Assembly (NCBI GenBank): GCA_014905825.1
Contig: JACGCN010000007.1
Span: forward strand, 1,240,001-1,304,000
Direction of reading: 5' to 3'
From: Lyophyllum atratum
Lineage: Eukaryota > Basidiomycota > Agaricomycetes > Agaricales > Lyophyllaceae
Length of the DNA: 64,000 bases
Under the pieces are notes generated by a model. It worked only from the letters and a program-made list of their open reading frames with translations. It did no database searches and was not told where the DNA came from. Shown piece by piece: positions 36,639 through 47,852 of the stretch (the stretch's first letter is position 1; every line of letters starts with the position of its first letter). A program made the position numbers and the translations under genes.

Positions 36639-37934
36639 TCAACCATAGGCGACTCGTGGGCACACGATCGTATTCAACATGCCCCGGGCGTGGAGGCGCG
36701 GTAGACTCCTCAAAATCATTCCAATATATAGCTCCTGAGACCTATGCTCCCTCCTCGGATCTAGCTCATTTCCGTTGACCCATGCGGAGATGATCACGAC
36801 CCGCTTGAGACAGGGAAATACCTCAAGATTAGAAAGCACCTCATCAAACCCATCCCACTGCTGGTACAATTCCTCGAGATCCGTCTGTTCAGTGAGATAT
36901 CTTATAGTGAAATCCTCCAGCGGGACAGACTTGCTGTGGTGCGTTACGAGACCTCTCAAGGCCCGAAGTGCCCAAGGGATGGGGCTTATAACAGAGCTTT
37001 TTACACCCAAACAAACCTCCAACGATCGTAGATTCGGGGCGATACTGAGGCTGATCTGACGCGTGTCTGATGATCACGTCAATGGAGAACCTGGAACGTC
37101 AGGTTGGTGTATCAACGCACCGGTAGAATCGGGGAGGAGGCCTTGGACCGTCCACTTGAGCCGTTGTAGCGTTGGGCCACACAGTTTCTTTAGTTCCAAA
37201 CTGCTGAATATTTCGTCATCGAAGTCCTCCAAGATGAGCTCTTGCAGGTGAGTTAGGTCCATCGTGGAGAATAGATTTTTGAGAAGTGATCTTTGAAGTG
37301 GGCCGGCGCTCATCCAGAGTGAGGCTATGCGAGGTTTATTGAGTGCGACGTCATGTTCATTGGGGACGGGTTCCGCGTAGATGACTTCGGACCCTGCCAG
37401 TAGTAGCTCTCTGAGCTGCCTTATGCGAGAGAAAATGACAAGGGGGACTCTAAGGCACTGTTCAAGCTCGACCGTGCTGAGGTTCGGCGATTGCAAGGCA
37501 CGAAGGAAGAAGGCCTGTAGTTTGGGCGAGAATTTTTGCCAATCTATAAGTGCCTTGGGTTCGCCCGGAGGGATCTTTAGATGGAGAGCTCTTAGACTGC
37601 TGATAGGGAGCAAGTCAAGAAGCGGTGGAAGTCTTTCTTCGCAAAAGATGAAACTGATAGTAACAGTCTGAGTCACTGCTCGCGTCGACCTGTGGGGCTC
37701 CAGAATCAAGATCCGGATGTAATGTCCAATATGTGGACTTTGTACAAGGACCTTTCGCAGCCTCCAACATCGACCTCTGTGAGTGGAGATGGTGATTTTT
37801 CGGAAGAGTCGGGCCTGACATGGTCCTGCGAAACAACGAGCGACCGTAGAGCATGCCTTTAGAGTCAAGTGATCGTGCTTCGGAAGTTCATCTAGGATGC
37901 AGCTGAAGATTTGAGGAATCGCCGTAAACGACAT
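36639..37934 (-). CDS. F-box protein, intact copy B
   Basis: Likely SCF substrate receptor, 413 residues. Two exons, 37121-37934 and 36639-37066; the GTGCGT donor and ATCATCAG acceptor keep frame. Start ATG 37934 (MSFTAIPQIFSCILDELP) rather than the upstream TTG at 37961. The F-box-like segment at residues 4-35 is followed by LRR-like strands (LRALHLKIPPGEPKALIDW, LSTVELEQCLRVPLVIF, LTHLQELILEDFDDEIF). Copy A at 28683-29968 is its frameshifted twin. The gene at 38023 is a diverged head-to-head paralogue that shares the layout and the intron position. Confidence 0.85.
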
Positions 37935-38022
37935 CGAAGCAGCGAGGAGTTTTTGTTGCAAGTACTATAGCTGTTATAGATGAGTCGATGTTTGCGGTCG
38001 GCATCGATGACTTCTATCGGAG
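37935..38022. promoter_or_regulatory. 88-base divergent promoter of two F-box genes
   Basis: Only 88 bases separate the two start codons, so any promoter must be shared. The left 48 bases belong to the duplication arm and the right part is unique. TATAACAGCTAT-like sequence at about 37968-37980 is the only AT-rich element. Confidence 0.45.
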
Positions 38023-39378
38023 ATGGAAAGTTGCTTAGACACCACACCGACTCCCATGGTGCTCACTATTCCAATTCCCTTGGAGATACTCATTCAAATC
38101 GTCGAACACCTACCTCTCGACTCAGATGCGGATCGCTTGTTCTTGTCGCGATGTTCAAGGCTTTCCCGCGCTTTCGTGACACCTTGCCAAAGCCGCCTAT
38201 TCTCGGATATCCACTTCTTTTCATACAAGGGCGCATCCCGATGCCGGAGACTTCATAATGTCCTTACACAGTCGCCTCATCTTGCTTCCTTCATCCGTAC
38301 ACTTGTCATCCAGAATGGGTGGACGACGCAGATGGAGCCTAAGATGCAGAGGGTTATGTGGGCCTTGACCGAACCAACGCTTCCTCAGGTCCTCGATCTG
38401 CTGCCAGCGTTGCAACTCCTTTATCTCAATTCCAGCACCACAAAACTTTTGACGTGGAACGATATGGGTCCCGCTCTCCAAACCTCCCTCCTGCGCCTCT
38501 TCACGTTGCCCAGTCTGACTTGCATCCGGCTTCGGAATATGAAAGTACCCCCCACAATTTTTTGTTCTTCTTCCCAACTCGCGGATTTGGGGCTATTCCG
38601 GTCAGAAATCGATCCACCGGAGTATTTGAAACCATCCTCAACAGCACCCGATCCAGACAGACCTCGACCCCATTCCCTTTCGATTACATCAGAGGTCGCC
38701 GGCGCAGTTCTGGAGCATCTATCGACAGCGTTGGATATATCGCTCTTGAAAGAACTGGTCCTGACAGACGGGGACTCGGGTCTCGATGCCGTCGCACATA
38801 TCCTTGAGCTTTGTCGCCCATCGTTGGTGCGATTCGTCTGGATTTTCCCGAAGTTTAGTAACTTTATGACTGATCAGAGCGCGGCCGAAGGTACGTATCC
38901 TTCCCTTGTCCTCAATCGACTAATGTCCATCTGATGTCTGATAGCAAGTCCTCTCACACTTTCGCTGGGGCTACAGTCATTGGAGATCTCTGTCTGGGAC
39001 TGGTTGAACCGCAGAGAAACGATGCCGCCCTTCATCTGGGTCCTTCATACTTTGAAGGCTCTTAGTTCTCAGCCCGAAAGCCCTAACCTTGAAGAAATCA
39101 CTTTGGGGATCACTGTCGATCCCTTTTATCACTACTATAATCTCGTGCGGTGGGAGTTCTGGGAAGACTTGGACAACCTGCTTACAACTGGTGATGTATT
39201 CGGGAAGCTACGACGTGTCACGACGGCCATATACCACCCGCAACCACCGGACGAAAAGGAGGTCAACGATAAGTGGACAAACCCGATGCCTCTTCGCTTA
39301 CCCCGTTTGGCGTCTCGCGGGATGTTGCTCGTTACAAACCAAGTAGGGACCAGTAGGCTTCGTTTGACGATGTTCTGA
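38023..39378 (+). CDS. F-box protein C (diverged paralogue)
   Basis: 433 residues from exons 38023-38890 and 38945-39378. N-terminal F-box IPIPLEILIQIVEHLPLDSD, then RLSRAFVTPCQSRLFSDIHF, which parallels ARCFAGPCQARLFRKITI of copy B. LRR-like strands follow (LPQVLDLLPALQLLYLN, SLLKELVLTDGDSGLDAV). The single intron sits at the same place relative to the SLEI/SLEV strand as in copy B, which supports common descent. A possible upstream Met and the Met at PTPMVLTIP are alternative starts. Target unknown. Confidence 0.83.
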
Positions 39379-40576
39379 CTGAAATACCAATTTTTTCCCC
39401 GTTCAGAAACTGCCTTCAGTCACTGGATGGAAGCCCCAAAAACTCAATAGCTTTACTATACGGTAAAACCAGCGATGTGTATCAAAATTCTCGGACAAAT
39501 CCAAGTCACAGTCGTCAATACCTCCCCCGCGTATCTGGCTTGAACTGCCCTTGGCTGGGTGATCGTACACCCTATTTCCGCTGGCACTACCGCTTCTCTG
39601 ATGAAAGGCTTCTACATAGCTGTTCTGCGGGCCATAGCGCGGTTCTCAGCTTATCTCATATTTTGCAAGCTATTAGGAGTCTGGCGTCTCTTGCTGGGGT
39701 AAGTGATGACATCAAGTTATTTACGTAACGATTGAGGCAACGCGTGGTGGCTGTGTTGGCGTAAGCACCATTTGATCATCGCTTGCAATCGCAACGTAGA
39801 AGTCGAGGTCAGTCTTTCACTCGCGTCGCCCACCATGTTCTCTGTGGGACCAAATTTGATCCCTTTTCCTAGATGCTGACTCACTCACTCGCGCCAGTCT
39901 TAGCAAGGATTACTCAGACCTCATTAAGGTGTGATCAAAGCCAACCGTGCCACTGAGGTTGGTGACAACGAAAACTACCTCGTCGGAGGCATTGCGGCAT
40001 TCAACATTCAACGTACCTTACGGACGGGTTCATCGGTTACCTCAGGAATGTCTCGTCGCAGAACCTCGTGCTATTCCTGGCGGTCTGACAAAATGGCGGT
40101 TGCACTTAGTGTTGGGTATACCGATTATCCTGCGGCAGAGTACTGAGCTTGTATGGATAGGATGTCATCATGTCCAGTGGTTCTTATCAGTTCCTGGCAA
40201 GTCGTAGTTCATCTGCACGCACATTGTTTTTGCTTGATACACTGTATCTATCCTGTGGGTAGGTTGAAATGATCGGCTCGCCCAATCATATAGTTTCGCA
40301 TCGTGAGTTCGGCAGCCCGGGGATCACGAACGTTATCTTTGTCGACCTTGGATAAGTGTATGATCTCTCAGCCTGCTTCCCCTCGCATAGGTAACGGACG
40401 GCCTCATGAACACTCACATCATTCAACAAAGAGGTGCTCTGCATATCATTGACATATTTTTCTTTGACTTTGGATGACCAGAGTCCCTACCCTGCTGATT
40501 TAACTTCACCTGCGAGCTTCGCGACAGACACCAGCGTGGCGCATGCCTTTAGGGTTCGGTAGGAGCGAAACATCAT
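39379..40576. other. Gene-poor region with OYE-like relic
   Basis: Apart from the small relic at 40093-40146 no gene is seen. Confidence 0.45.
40093..40146 (+). pseudogene. Second OYE C-terminal relic
   Basis: The frame ends VALSVGYTDYPAAEY then TGA, matching the OYE C-terminus SVGYTDYPLARY. Upstream codons do not resemble OYE, so this is a fragment, not a gene. Its sequence differs from the relic in the right arm, suggesting a separate or older event. Confidence 0.65.
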
Positions 40577-40683
40577 GGCCGTGTGGCGAAATGGCATCGC
40601 GTCTGACTACGATAGGAACCCATGATCTATTGGCTATAATTATCGGCATCAGGAGATTGCAGGTTCGACCCCTGTCTCGGTCA
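40577..40683 (+). tRNA. tRNA-Arg(ACG) with intron
   Basis: The acceptor stem GGCCGTG (40577-40583) pairs with CTCGGTC (40676-40682) with one T-T mismatch. D-arm GCGA/TCGC with loop AATGGCA; anticodon stem TCTGA (40602-40606) with TCAGG (40649-40653). Loop C-T-A-C-G-A gives anticodon ACG at 40609-40611. A 35-base intron (about 40613-40647) sits one base after the anticodon, the standard place. The T-arm is GCAGG TTCGACC CCTGT. The Pol III B box GGTTCGACC is intact. Confidence 0.82.
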
Positions 40684-42330
40684 CTGCCAGGGGTAATTAC
40701 CCTTTTTCCCACTTCTGTAGTGTATCTTTTCTGTCTCCCCAAGACCAGAGCAGCATCATTAATATTATGGCTTCCCAGTGCTCACTCTTTCCTCTATTGA
40801 GATTTCGTGATCATGATTCATGCCTCCAGGTGCGTCGGTCAAGCAGAGTCAAGTGGTGAGCTAGTCGGCCTTCGCACTACGCTCGATGGAAATCATTCCT
40901 TATATTCACTCTGATGTCTTCCCTAAGTGGCCTCGTCGAGGTCAACGACGCCGAACTCGACTTGACTTAGCGGACATGATAAGGACTGAGGACAAATGAC
41001 GGTGCTATCGTCGATTACAATTGATTACAGGACAAGCATGTGTTGCGCAGCGCCTAGCACGGAGGACACTGATAGCACCACCTGGTCGTGTGAGACCTAA
41101 AACGGGACTTTTGTTCAGAGGGCGAAAGGTGTGTGGGAGGAGAAGGCGTTGTAAAAGGTAGTGTTGGCAAGTTTCCAACGACGATCGCGGAGTGGAGTAT
41201 GCCGAGGTAAAGCGAGGCAGATCGACAAGATATCCGCTATTCTTGTTGGTGTGGTAAAACGAAGTAGTCCACCTACGTGGACATGGGACATGAGGAAGTG
41301 TCACGGATAGGAAGAGTGGAACACAATACTTACTGAACTCGGGTAGAGGAGAACGACAGAACACTTCGTGCAGTGATTGATGGACGCCACTTTGACGTTG
41401 TGCATTGTTGAGTTGGTCGTTGGACCGGTCAAAGCTGGGCCGAGCCGGGTGCTGGAGAAGGATAACAAGCGATAGAAGGCGTGTTGTAAGTGCATATCGT
41501 AACGTGAACTGTCATTGACATCGCGCAAGCATGCATAGCTTAAGAAGCCTCAGCAAGGCTGGACAACCACACTCAGAGAGAGATTGAAATCAAAGCTAGC
41601 ACGAGACGAGAGGAGCCGCGCCAAAGAGAGCTGTACTGGAAGTGTCATAGAGTTCTGAGTTATGGGTGGGGCAGCAGGGGGTTGGGGTGGAGATGTCAAA
41701 GCAAGGGAGATGCCCATTTCGGTCTTAGGGGCGTGTTGATGAAAAGAAGCTCACGTTGCCTCTTGCGAAGTCAGAAGGCGACGTCTGATGTCGATGTTTT
41801 TTGGGGTGGGTCGTCGCGAGGTTGTCTTGGTTGCGTTTGTGTCGGCGAGAAGAGACTCTGCACGGAGGACGAGTGCATGCGTGCGTGCAGGCGTCGAGGA
41901 GGGCGACAATCACGGCACCGCCTCGTGGGTTGGATTCGGAGCGGGAGGCGATCTCGATCTCGGGGGAGTTAGGCGAAAGTGGAGTGATTGATCGGACTCC
42001 GGAAGAGCTTATTCAGCAATTTAGGATGGAAACGAAAGGAAACGTGCCTCCATTGTGCACAGAAAAAAAGCCAAAGCTGGACAATGAGTAGGGTCGGGGG
42101 CGCAGGGGTGGGGCGCAGTGGCAACAGAGAGCATCAGAATGGATTATTATGCAGAGAACAAGAGGTGAATGTTCCTGAATTGGAGTCATGTGGCGGGAGA
42201 GCGCCACTTAAAAACAACAGCAGCAAACAAGTGTGAGAGCGATTTGACACCTTTTTCGCACTCCTTCGACCACAATCGCCTGCTCTCCTCCACGTTCCTC
42301 CTCCTCCTCCCGCCTCTCTGCCTCGCAAAC
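40684..42330. other. Intergenic region upstream of the PNRC-like gene
   Basis: Long promoter and probable 5' UTR, purine-rich on the plus strand from about 41570. No convincing gene on either strand. Confidence 0.4.
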
Positions 42331-43470
42331 ATGATGCTCGTCCAGAAACAACCAATTTTTTCGCTCAATCATCCCTCGCCCGCGGCCCTTCATCACCGTC
42401 GACATCCGTCAGCGCCACCAGCAGTCGTCGTCGTTCAGCCAACAAGGACACCCGGGCTTCTCTCGCTCTCCAAACCCATTCCTCAGCGTCAGCAACCCCA
42501 GCAGCGTTCACCAAGGCCTGCACCAGCACAGCGGAGCACTCCTAAGCTCCATCTTGCAGTTGGTCCTGCCCCTGCTACCCCCTCACCCGCACCTCGCGGC
42601 AGACAGGCAAAAGACAAGGCCGCAGCAGCCCCTAGGTATTTCCTCCTAACTTTGCAATCGCTTGATTCAAAGCTCACATCTACCAGGAGCAATTCCCTCT
42701 CGGCCCGCCGTCAAGTCCACCGCCAATCGTCGCCCCCCTCGCAGGCAGAGGGCCCCTCCACACCCACCAAACCCAACCACAATTCAATTTCCAACTCTGA
42801 TCCGTTTCTCGTATCAGTCCAGTCTCCTACGCTTTCTTCCCGTCCTTCAGGCAAACTCGCACGCAGGCGCCAATTACAGCCGCCCCAGACCCAGCCCGTT
42901 TCCATCCCCACCACCGCCAACAATCAGTCCGCCAAACCCGTCTCGCGCTCGGTCCCTCTCCCCCGCCACCGCCCCGCCAAGCGCACCGTCAACCTCACGA
43001 ACAACTCTGCCCTCCTGCCCGCCTTCGATTTCCCTATCTGTGACGATATGACCGAGGCGGGTGACATCTCCGACGCCGACCATGCTCCACCATCTCCGGT
43101 CACCCCCACTCGTCCTCGCGCTCCCCGCCACATCCACTCGAAACCCCCGCCCTTCATGCCCCCGTCCGTTGCCAACAAGAACGGCCGCCCCGGTCGTAAC
43201 CACAAGCGCGCACCCAGCGATAGCGGTATGGTTTTCAACATGAGCTCGGACGAGTCCGGGCCGGAGAGCAACAGCACCGCCGACGAGGAGCTCCGTGCCT
43301 TGGTGCGGAACATGGCACTTGCCAGGAGTGGGATGCGTACGCCACCCCCGGCACAGAGGGAGGGGATGTATGAGGCCCAAGCACAGGCGCAGATGCAAGG
43401 CTACTTTGCGAGTTCCGTGTTCCAGAACTCGCCCAGTCCAGAGGAGTTGCCTGATCCGCTGTTCGTTTGA
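42331..43470 (+). CDS. PNRC-motif disordered protein (Edc1-like)
   Basis: 362 residues, rich in Pro, Ser, Ala and Arg, predicted disordered. ATG 42331 (MMLVQKQPIFSL) is the first Met in a frame that is open further upstream. A 51-base in-frame intron (42636-42686) is likely. The C-terminus YFASSVFQNSPSPEELPDPL matches the PNRC short motif (F-x-x-S-x-F-x-N-S-P-x-P-x-x-LP-x-P) which in Edc1/Edc2 and PNRC2 binds Dcp1 and stimulates mRNA decapping. SALLPAFDFPICDDM and RALVRNMALARSGMRTPP are other conserved-looking blocks. The role in decapping is inferred from this motif. Confidence 0.72.
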   Translation: MMLVQKQPIFSLNHPSPAALHHRRHPSAPPAVVVVQPTRTPGLLSLSKPIPQRQQPQQRSPRPAPAQRSTPKLHLAVGPAPATPSPAPRGRQAKDKAAAAPRYFLLTLQSLDSKLTSTRSNSLSARRQVHRQSSPPSQAEGPSTPTKPNHNSISNSDPFLVSVQSPTLSSRPSGKLARRRQLQPPQTQPVSIPTTANNQSAKPVSRSVPLPRHRPAKRTVNLTNNSALLPAFDFPICDDMTEAGDISDADHAPPSPVTPTRPRAPRHIHSKPPPFMPPSVANKNGRPGRNHKRAPSDSGMVFNMSSDESGPESNSTADEELRALVRNMALARSGMRTPPPAQREGMYEAQAQAQMQGYFASSVFQNSPSPEELPDPLFV

Positions 43471-46400
43471 GTGAGGTGGGTTCCGTTGTATCATGTTGGT
43501 GTGTTGTGTGGATGCTGTGCTGTTGTTTCGTTGCTCTTGAGGAGTATATCCACGCCTCCCCTGCATCCGCTCCTCGCACCAACGCTTGAAAGTTTCCCTT
43601 TTCATGAAACTTATTTTTATTCTTATCTATTCAGCCTCATGCCTCACACTACGGGAAAATGCACCTCTCACGCAAACTAGACTTCGCATTGTTTTCCCTC
43701 AGTTTTTTTTCGGTCACGTACTTCGTATTGGATATCTCGCTTTAGGACACCCGCGCACTCAACGAACTCCCCTTTCACCTCATCACCCCCACATGCACAC
43801 ACCACCGCAGTCTGGGGCTCCGCATGCCATACCGCTCCTCCGCTTGATGGAGGCGCTGGGCGGCACCCATTGATATCATCTCCTCCGGGGGAGAGGTCCC
43901 CTCTGTCCATCACCATGGACCTAGCTCTACCCCGGCCCCGGACCCCAAGCGCCCGACAACTCCCACCGGTGTGCATTGGCACTGTGTTTTTAGCCAACCC
44001 CGGTTCATTTCTTGTATATACGCCTTTGCGTTGGCGTGCTTGGCCCCTTTCTTGTACCCCAAAAGTGGCTCCCGCCCATCTCTTATGCCCTCCTCCATCT
44101 CCCTCTCCACGCCGTCGTCATCCTCGTCATCTCTCTCGGGCTCCCTTCCTTTTTTTGGGTTTCACTAGACGGGCGTCTGGCTCTCGCGCCACACGCAAAG
44201 CAAGCAAGCATAACAGCAATATCGAATTCGGCATATCTGTACCATTATCACATCGCAATCAAGAAGAAAAGAAGAAGAAGCGGAGGAGTACGGAGGCGAT
44301 GAGCGGAGGGAGCGGAAGTATATTATTGGCGTTTTTATTATTATTCTCGTCCTTGCACCTGTACCCTACCCCAACCTCGCACCCGGCCCCAGCAGCGCTT
44401 CACCATCCACATCACTACTATCGCTTTGCCCTCGCCGCCGCCCCGCGCCTAGGACTGAGACGAGGCACCGACTACCACCCGCGCGCCGAGGACATACGGC
44501 ATGCACCCCTCTATTCCGCCCCGACGTATCTATCGTATATCTTATTATTATTGGCCCTCTCCCCCACCTTCCCACCGATCTCCCTCCGCCTACCACACAC
44601 GAAACTGCGAGGCCGAGATGGGAGGAAAGACCGGCGGCGGCGCCCTGTGTTTTTAGTATGACCACGACCCCCTAAGCGGCACTGTGTATTGCTACCACCA
44701 CCTACTACCACTTTTCTTGGTCCGGGTTTTTCTTGTTTGCTTCTTTTTTTCTTATTGTTTCTTTACGCCTTCTTATTTCACCTTTATTTGACTTGACTTG
44801 ACGTTGTGTATAGTTTTAGACGGTGGGCATTCGTTTCATCTGGATCGACGCTCTACCCTTTCTCTTCTTCCCCCCTTGCGGACGTGCTTGTTTTTCTCCT
44901 ATTCTTTTCTTTTTAAAACCCCCTTTTTCCATCTTCTGTGCGACTGGTTACGACTCCCCTTATTATTCTTCATGCAACGTACAACGCCTTGCGACGTCTC
45001 TATATCTCTTACTGTGCTTTATATCTTCCCCCTTTCCTACTTCATACTTGCCGCCTTTCCCCCTTCCACACTTCCACGTTTTCTCTACATTCTCCATAGG
45101 CGTTCATCCCCCTGGGTGCTGCCTTCTCGGCCGGCCGCGGTGTATTTGTTGATGACCCCGGTCTCGGTCCACGTTGTGCGTTCTCTACTCCTATTGGAGA
45201 TGAAACGGTTGCTAACGCTAGCTTGCCAGATTATTATTATCAGTCATGACCACGACGCCACCACTCATTTCACTCCGTTTCCTTGTCTCTTCCTCCTCTC
45301 AGTCTCGTGCTGCATTCCCGTCCCATTCAAACCGAACGCGATCCAAGGCATTGAAGCAAAACATACCCCAACTCCCCCCTTTTTCAAAACATCACAACCG
45401 CATATCAGCCCACCAAGTGTATGTCCTCGTCGTCTGGTTTATCTTTACCCGCTCTATCGCCGCACCACACGCCCTGCGGACACCTCTATCTCACTATACG
45501 CCTGCCACCCATCCACGACGTCGACGGCTGCACACCACTCCGCTTTCAGTTTCTTTGCGATTATATCATCAATTCTAGAGGCTCGCCTTTTTGTACATAT
45601 ACTCACTCGCAACTCACCCCACGCGACGCACGGCCGCCTCCCTCTCTCTTCCTTGCATCCGCCAGGCCTATTCGTTGTCATCCACACCTCCCTCACCCGT
45701 GACGCCCCATCCGCAACCTCGGACATTGAAGCAAATGTACCATCATCCCCTTCCCCCCGCATGTGCGCCCACCCCCCGCGCATAGGCTTTATCTTTATCG
45801 TACATACATTTACCTATTGTCCCTCCTTCCCTTACCCTTTATCTCTTCACCCACTTGTCCAGTCATCCTCAACCCGCATCCATACTTCCCTCCCTCCCCC
45901 ACCCTTCCTCAAATCCGCCAAACTATACACAATATACTATACAAAAACCGACACACTCCTTTTAGTCTCGAGATACTTACTGTTGCTCCTCATCGTGTAC
46001 TTGTTGACCCCGCCCGTTAGAGTACTTCGTTTGGTACTGAAAAGTAAAAGAGTAAAAGTAGCAGATGAATAGGATTTTTTTTTGGTGTGTTATCATGTTG
46101 TGCTTGTATGAGGCGAAGAGTGGGGAAGGTGTGTGTCATTTTGAATGCCAGTCAGAAAAGCAATCAAAAAAATAGAAAACGTCAAGCGTTGCAACGGCCG
46201 CTTCAGATAAACTAGTGCGGACTCTGTCCATAAATACGTCAAGTATGTGAAGTCATCCTCATCTCAGCCAGCCACAACGACCTGACTGTCTGGCAGGTAT
46301 CTTGACTATCATTGACGATGTCCAGGACTCCAGGAAGGGTATTCGTTCCTTTAAAAATGGCATGCATGCCCGTACGGCGTAAAGAAGGGGGGAGTATTAC

Positions 46401-46900
46401 TGGTCTTCAATGGCCCTGCCAGGGGGACCTCCATAACCTGGCAGGCGCATGCCGACGAAGTTCGCCATTACTTAGGATTTTCCGAGCCGTCCCCAGAGGC
46501 CGTCGAAATCCACTGTAACTGCCTCACTCGATTTTGTGAAGCCTCGTGGCCTTTTTGTGATCTAACAGACCATAACCTCAACGTCCGTTCCCACAGGTCT
46601 AAAAATAAATCAACGGTTGCATCCTCTCATCCTCTCTTCAGAGTCGGATCCGCCATGGTTATTACGGACTTGGCGACTGCGAACGCGAACGCGACGAAAG
46701 CCTAAATCCCCGCTCACATGTCGCGCAGCAATACGCATGATCCCCAAGATGATTTTTAAGAGAGTGGCGAGAGGCCGTGGGGAGGCCACTTTCAGATAAA
46801 CTTCTGCACCGGCTCGCCCTTTCTATCGCCATAATTCGACTCTTGCACACCGTGACGTGACGGATAAATCGATAACGCATCGTCTTGTCCCAAGACTTCC
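43471..46900. other. Pyrimidine-biased region, probable long 3' UTR or ncRNA
   Basis: From about 43550 to 46050 the plus strand is overwhelmingly C and T with few purines, which leaves long frames open by chance (424 codons at 44798-46072, 263 at 43870-44661). These have low-complexity Pro/Ser/Leu/Thr content and no domain. It lies directly downstream of the PNRC-like gene and could be its 3' UTR or a separate noncoding transcript. From 46080 to 46900 composition is normal and nothing is recognised. Confidence 0.5.
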
Positions 46901-47852
46901 ATGTCGTCTCCACAGCACGCAAAATCAGCCTTTTGTGGAGGATGCAATCGCCTACGCCAGGGCGATCTGAGGCGATGTGCAGGTGTAAGTGCTCATGCTC
47001 TGTGTCTACGTCTCCTCGATACTCATTAGCTACGTAGTGCAAGCAGATGTTGTACTGCAGCCGCGAATGCCAGAAAAACCACTGGTGCGTCCGAATCCCA
47101 ATTGGCCATTCCAAACCAAAACCGCAACACAAGGCCGAACCACAAAGAAGCCTGCAACAAGATGAAGAACAGTCTAGGTCAGGCGCCCGTGCGTAGTAGC
47201 CCGGTGATCACCATCGCCCGTCGAGTAAATCAATGCGAAGCCTTACTCAAGTATGTCGACTACATCCTCATCGCTGCTCTCGATCTGGTCAACCACCCGG
47301 AGAACGCATTGAAGAATTCGGTTCTCCTCGTGTCCCAAGTTCAGCCCACTCCTGGTAGCCGCGTCATCAACGGCAAGCAGAACATGACCCTCCATGTCAC
47401 TTGTACGCAGAATGAACCCTCTATCCCCCCTCACGTTGCTGCCATGACTCGAAATGAACGCCTAATGATGCTGGGAAGTGGAAAACCTAGCGCCGAAGTC
47501 GACAAGTCGATCTGGGTCCATCTTCAATGGTGTCCCTACCCTCTTCCAAACGCGCTCTTTTACGTGAGGTTCATCACGCCCGAACAGATCGAAGCCTTCA
47601 AATCCTTGAAGCTTCAGGTTAATGGTATCCCATCTGTCGCCAACTCTGCTCAAAAATATGTCGAGTATGTGGCGCTATCGTCATGGCAGCTACACAGACT
47701 GACGACTGGCTGTCAGATACCTTAACGACCACCTAAAGTTGCCCGAATACAGAGACATCGCCACGACAGTGAATGAACTTTTGCTTTTCTTCTTCTTCAT
47801 TCCACTCACATGCTGCTGCTCTCAAGGACGCTGTGGTGTCCGACTATCATGA
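46901..47852 (+). CDS. MYND zinc-finger protein
   Basis: Four exons (46901-46984, 47038-47084, 47134-47664, 47717-47852) give 265 residues. The MYND finger is assembled across three exons at about residues 12-52: FCGGCNRLRQGDLRRCAGCK, MLYCSRECQKNHWPNHKEAC, with all eight Cys/His ligands. The rest, including VDYILIAALDLVNHPENAL and WVHLQWCPYP, resembles uncharacterised basidiomycete MYND proteins. Splicing is well supported because only it restores the finger. The last exon ends in a hydrophobic stretch (LLLFFFFIPLTCCC); an alternative intron there would change the C-terminus. Confidence 0.8.

Larger units (their letters stand above)
36298..37982 (-). repeat. Right arm of large inverted duplication
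   Basis: Reverse-complement counterpart of 28639-30371. It keeps the F-box gene, the spacer and a fragment of the OYE 3' end. Similarity to the left arm stops abruptly at about 36298 inside OYE-derived sequence and at about 37982 just upstream of the F-box start. Confidence 0.92.

Noticed and set aside
42874..43605. 243-codon minus-strand frame
   Set aside because: Antisense shadow of the PNRC-like coding region.
43870..44661. 263-codon plus-strand frame
   Set aside because: Same compositional cause; starts with a non-ATG codon and has no recognisable motif.
44798..46072. 424-codon plus-strand open frame
   Set aside because: Lies in extremely pyrimidine-rich DNA where stop codons are rare by composition. 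Residues are low-complexity and no domain is seen.
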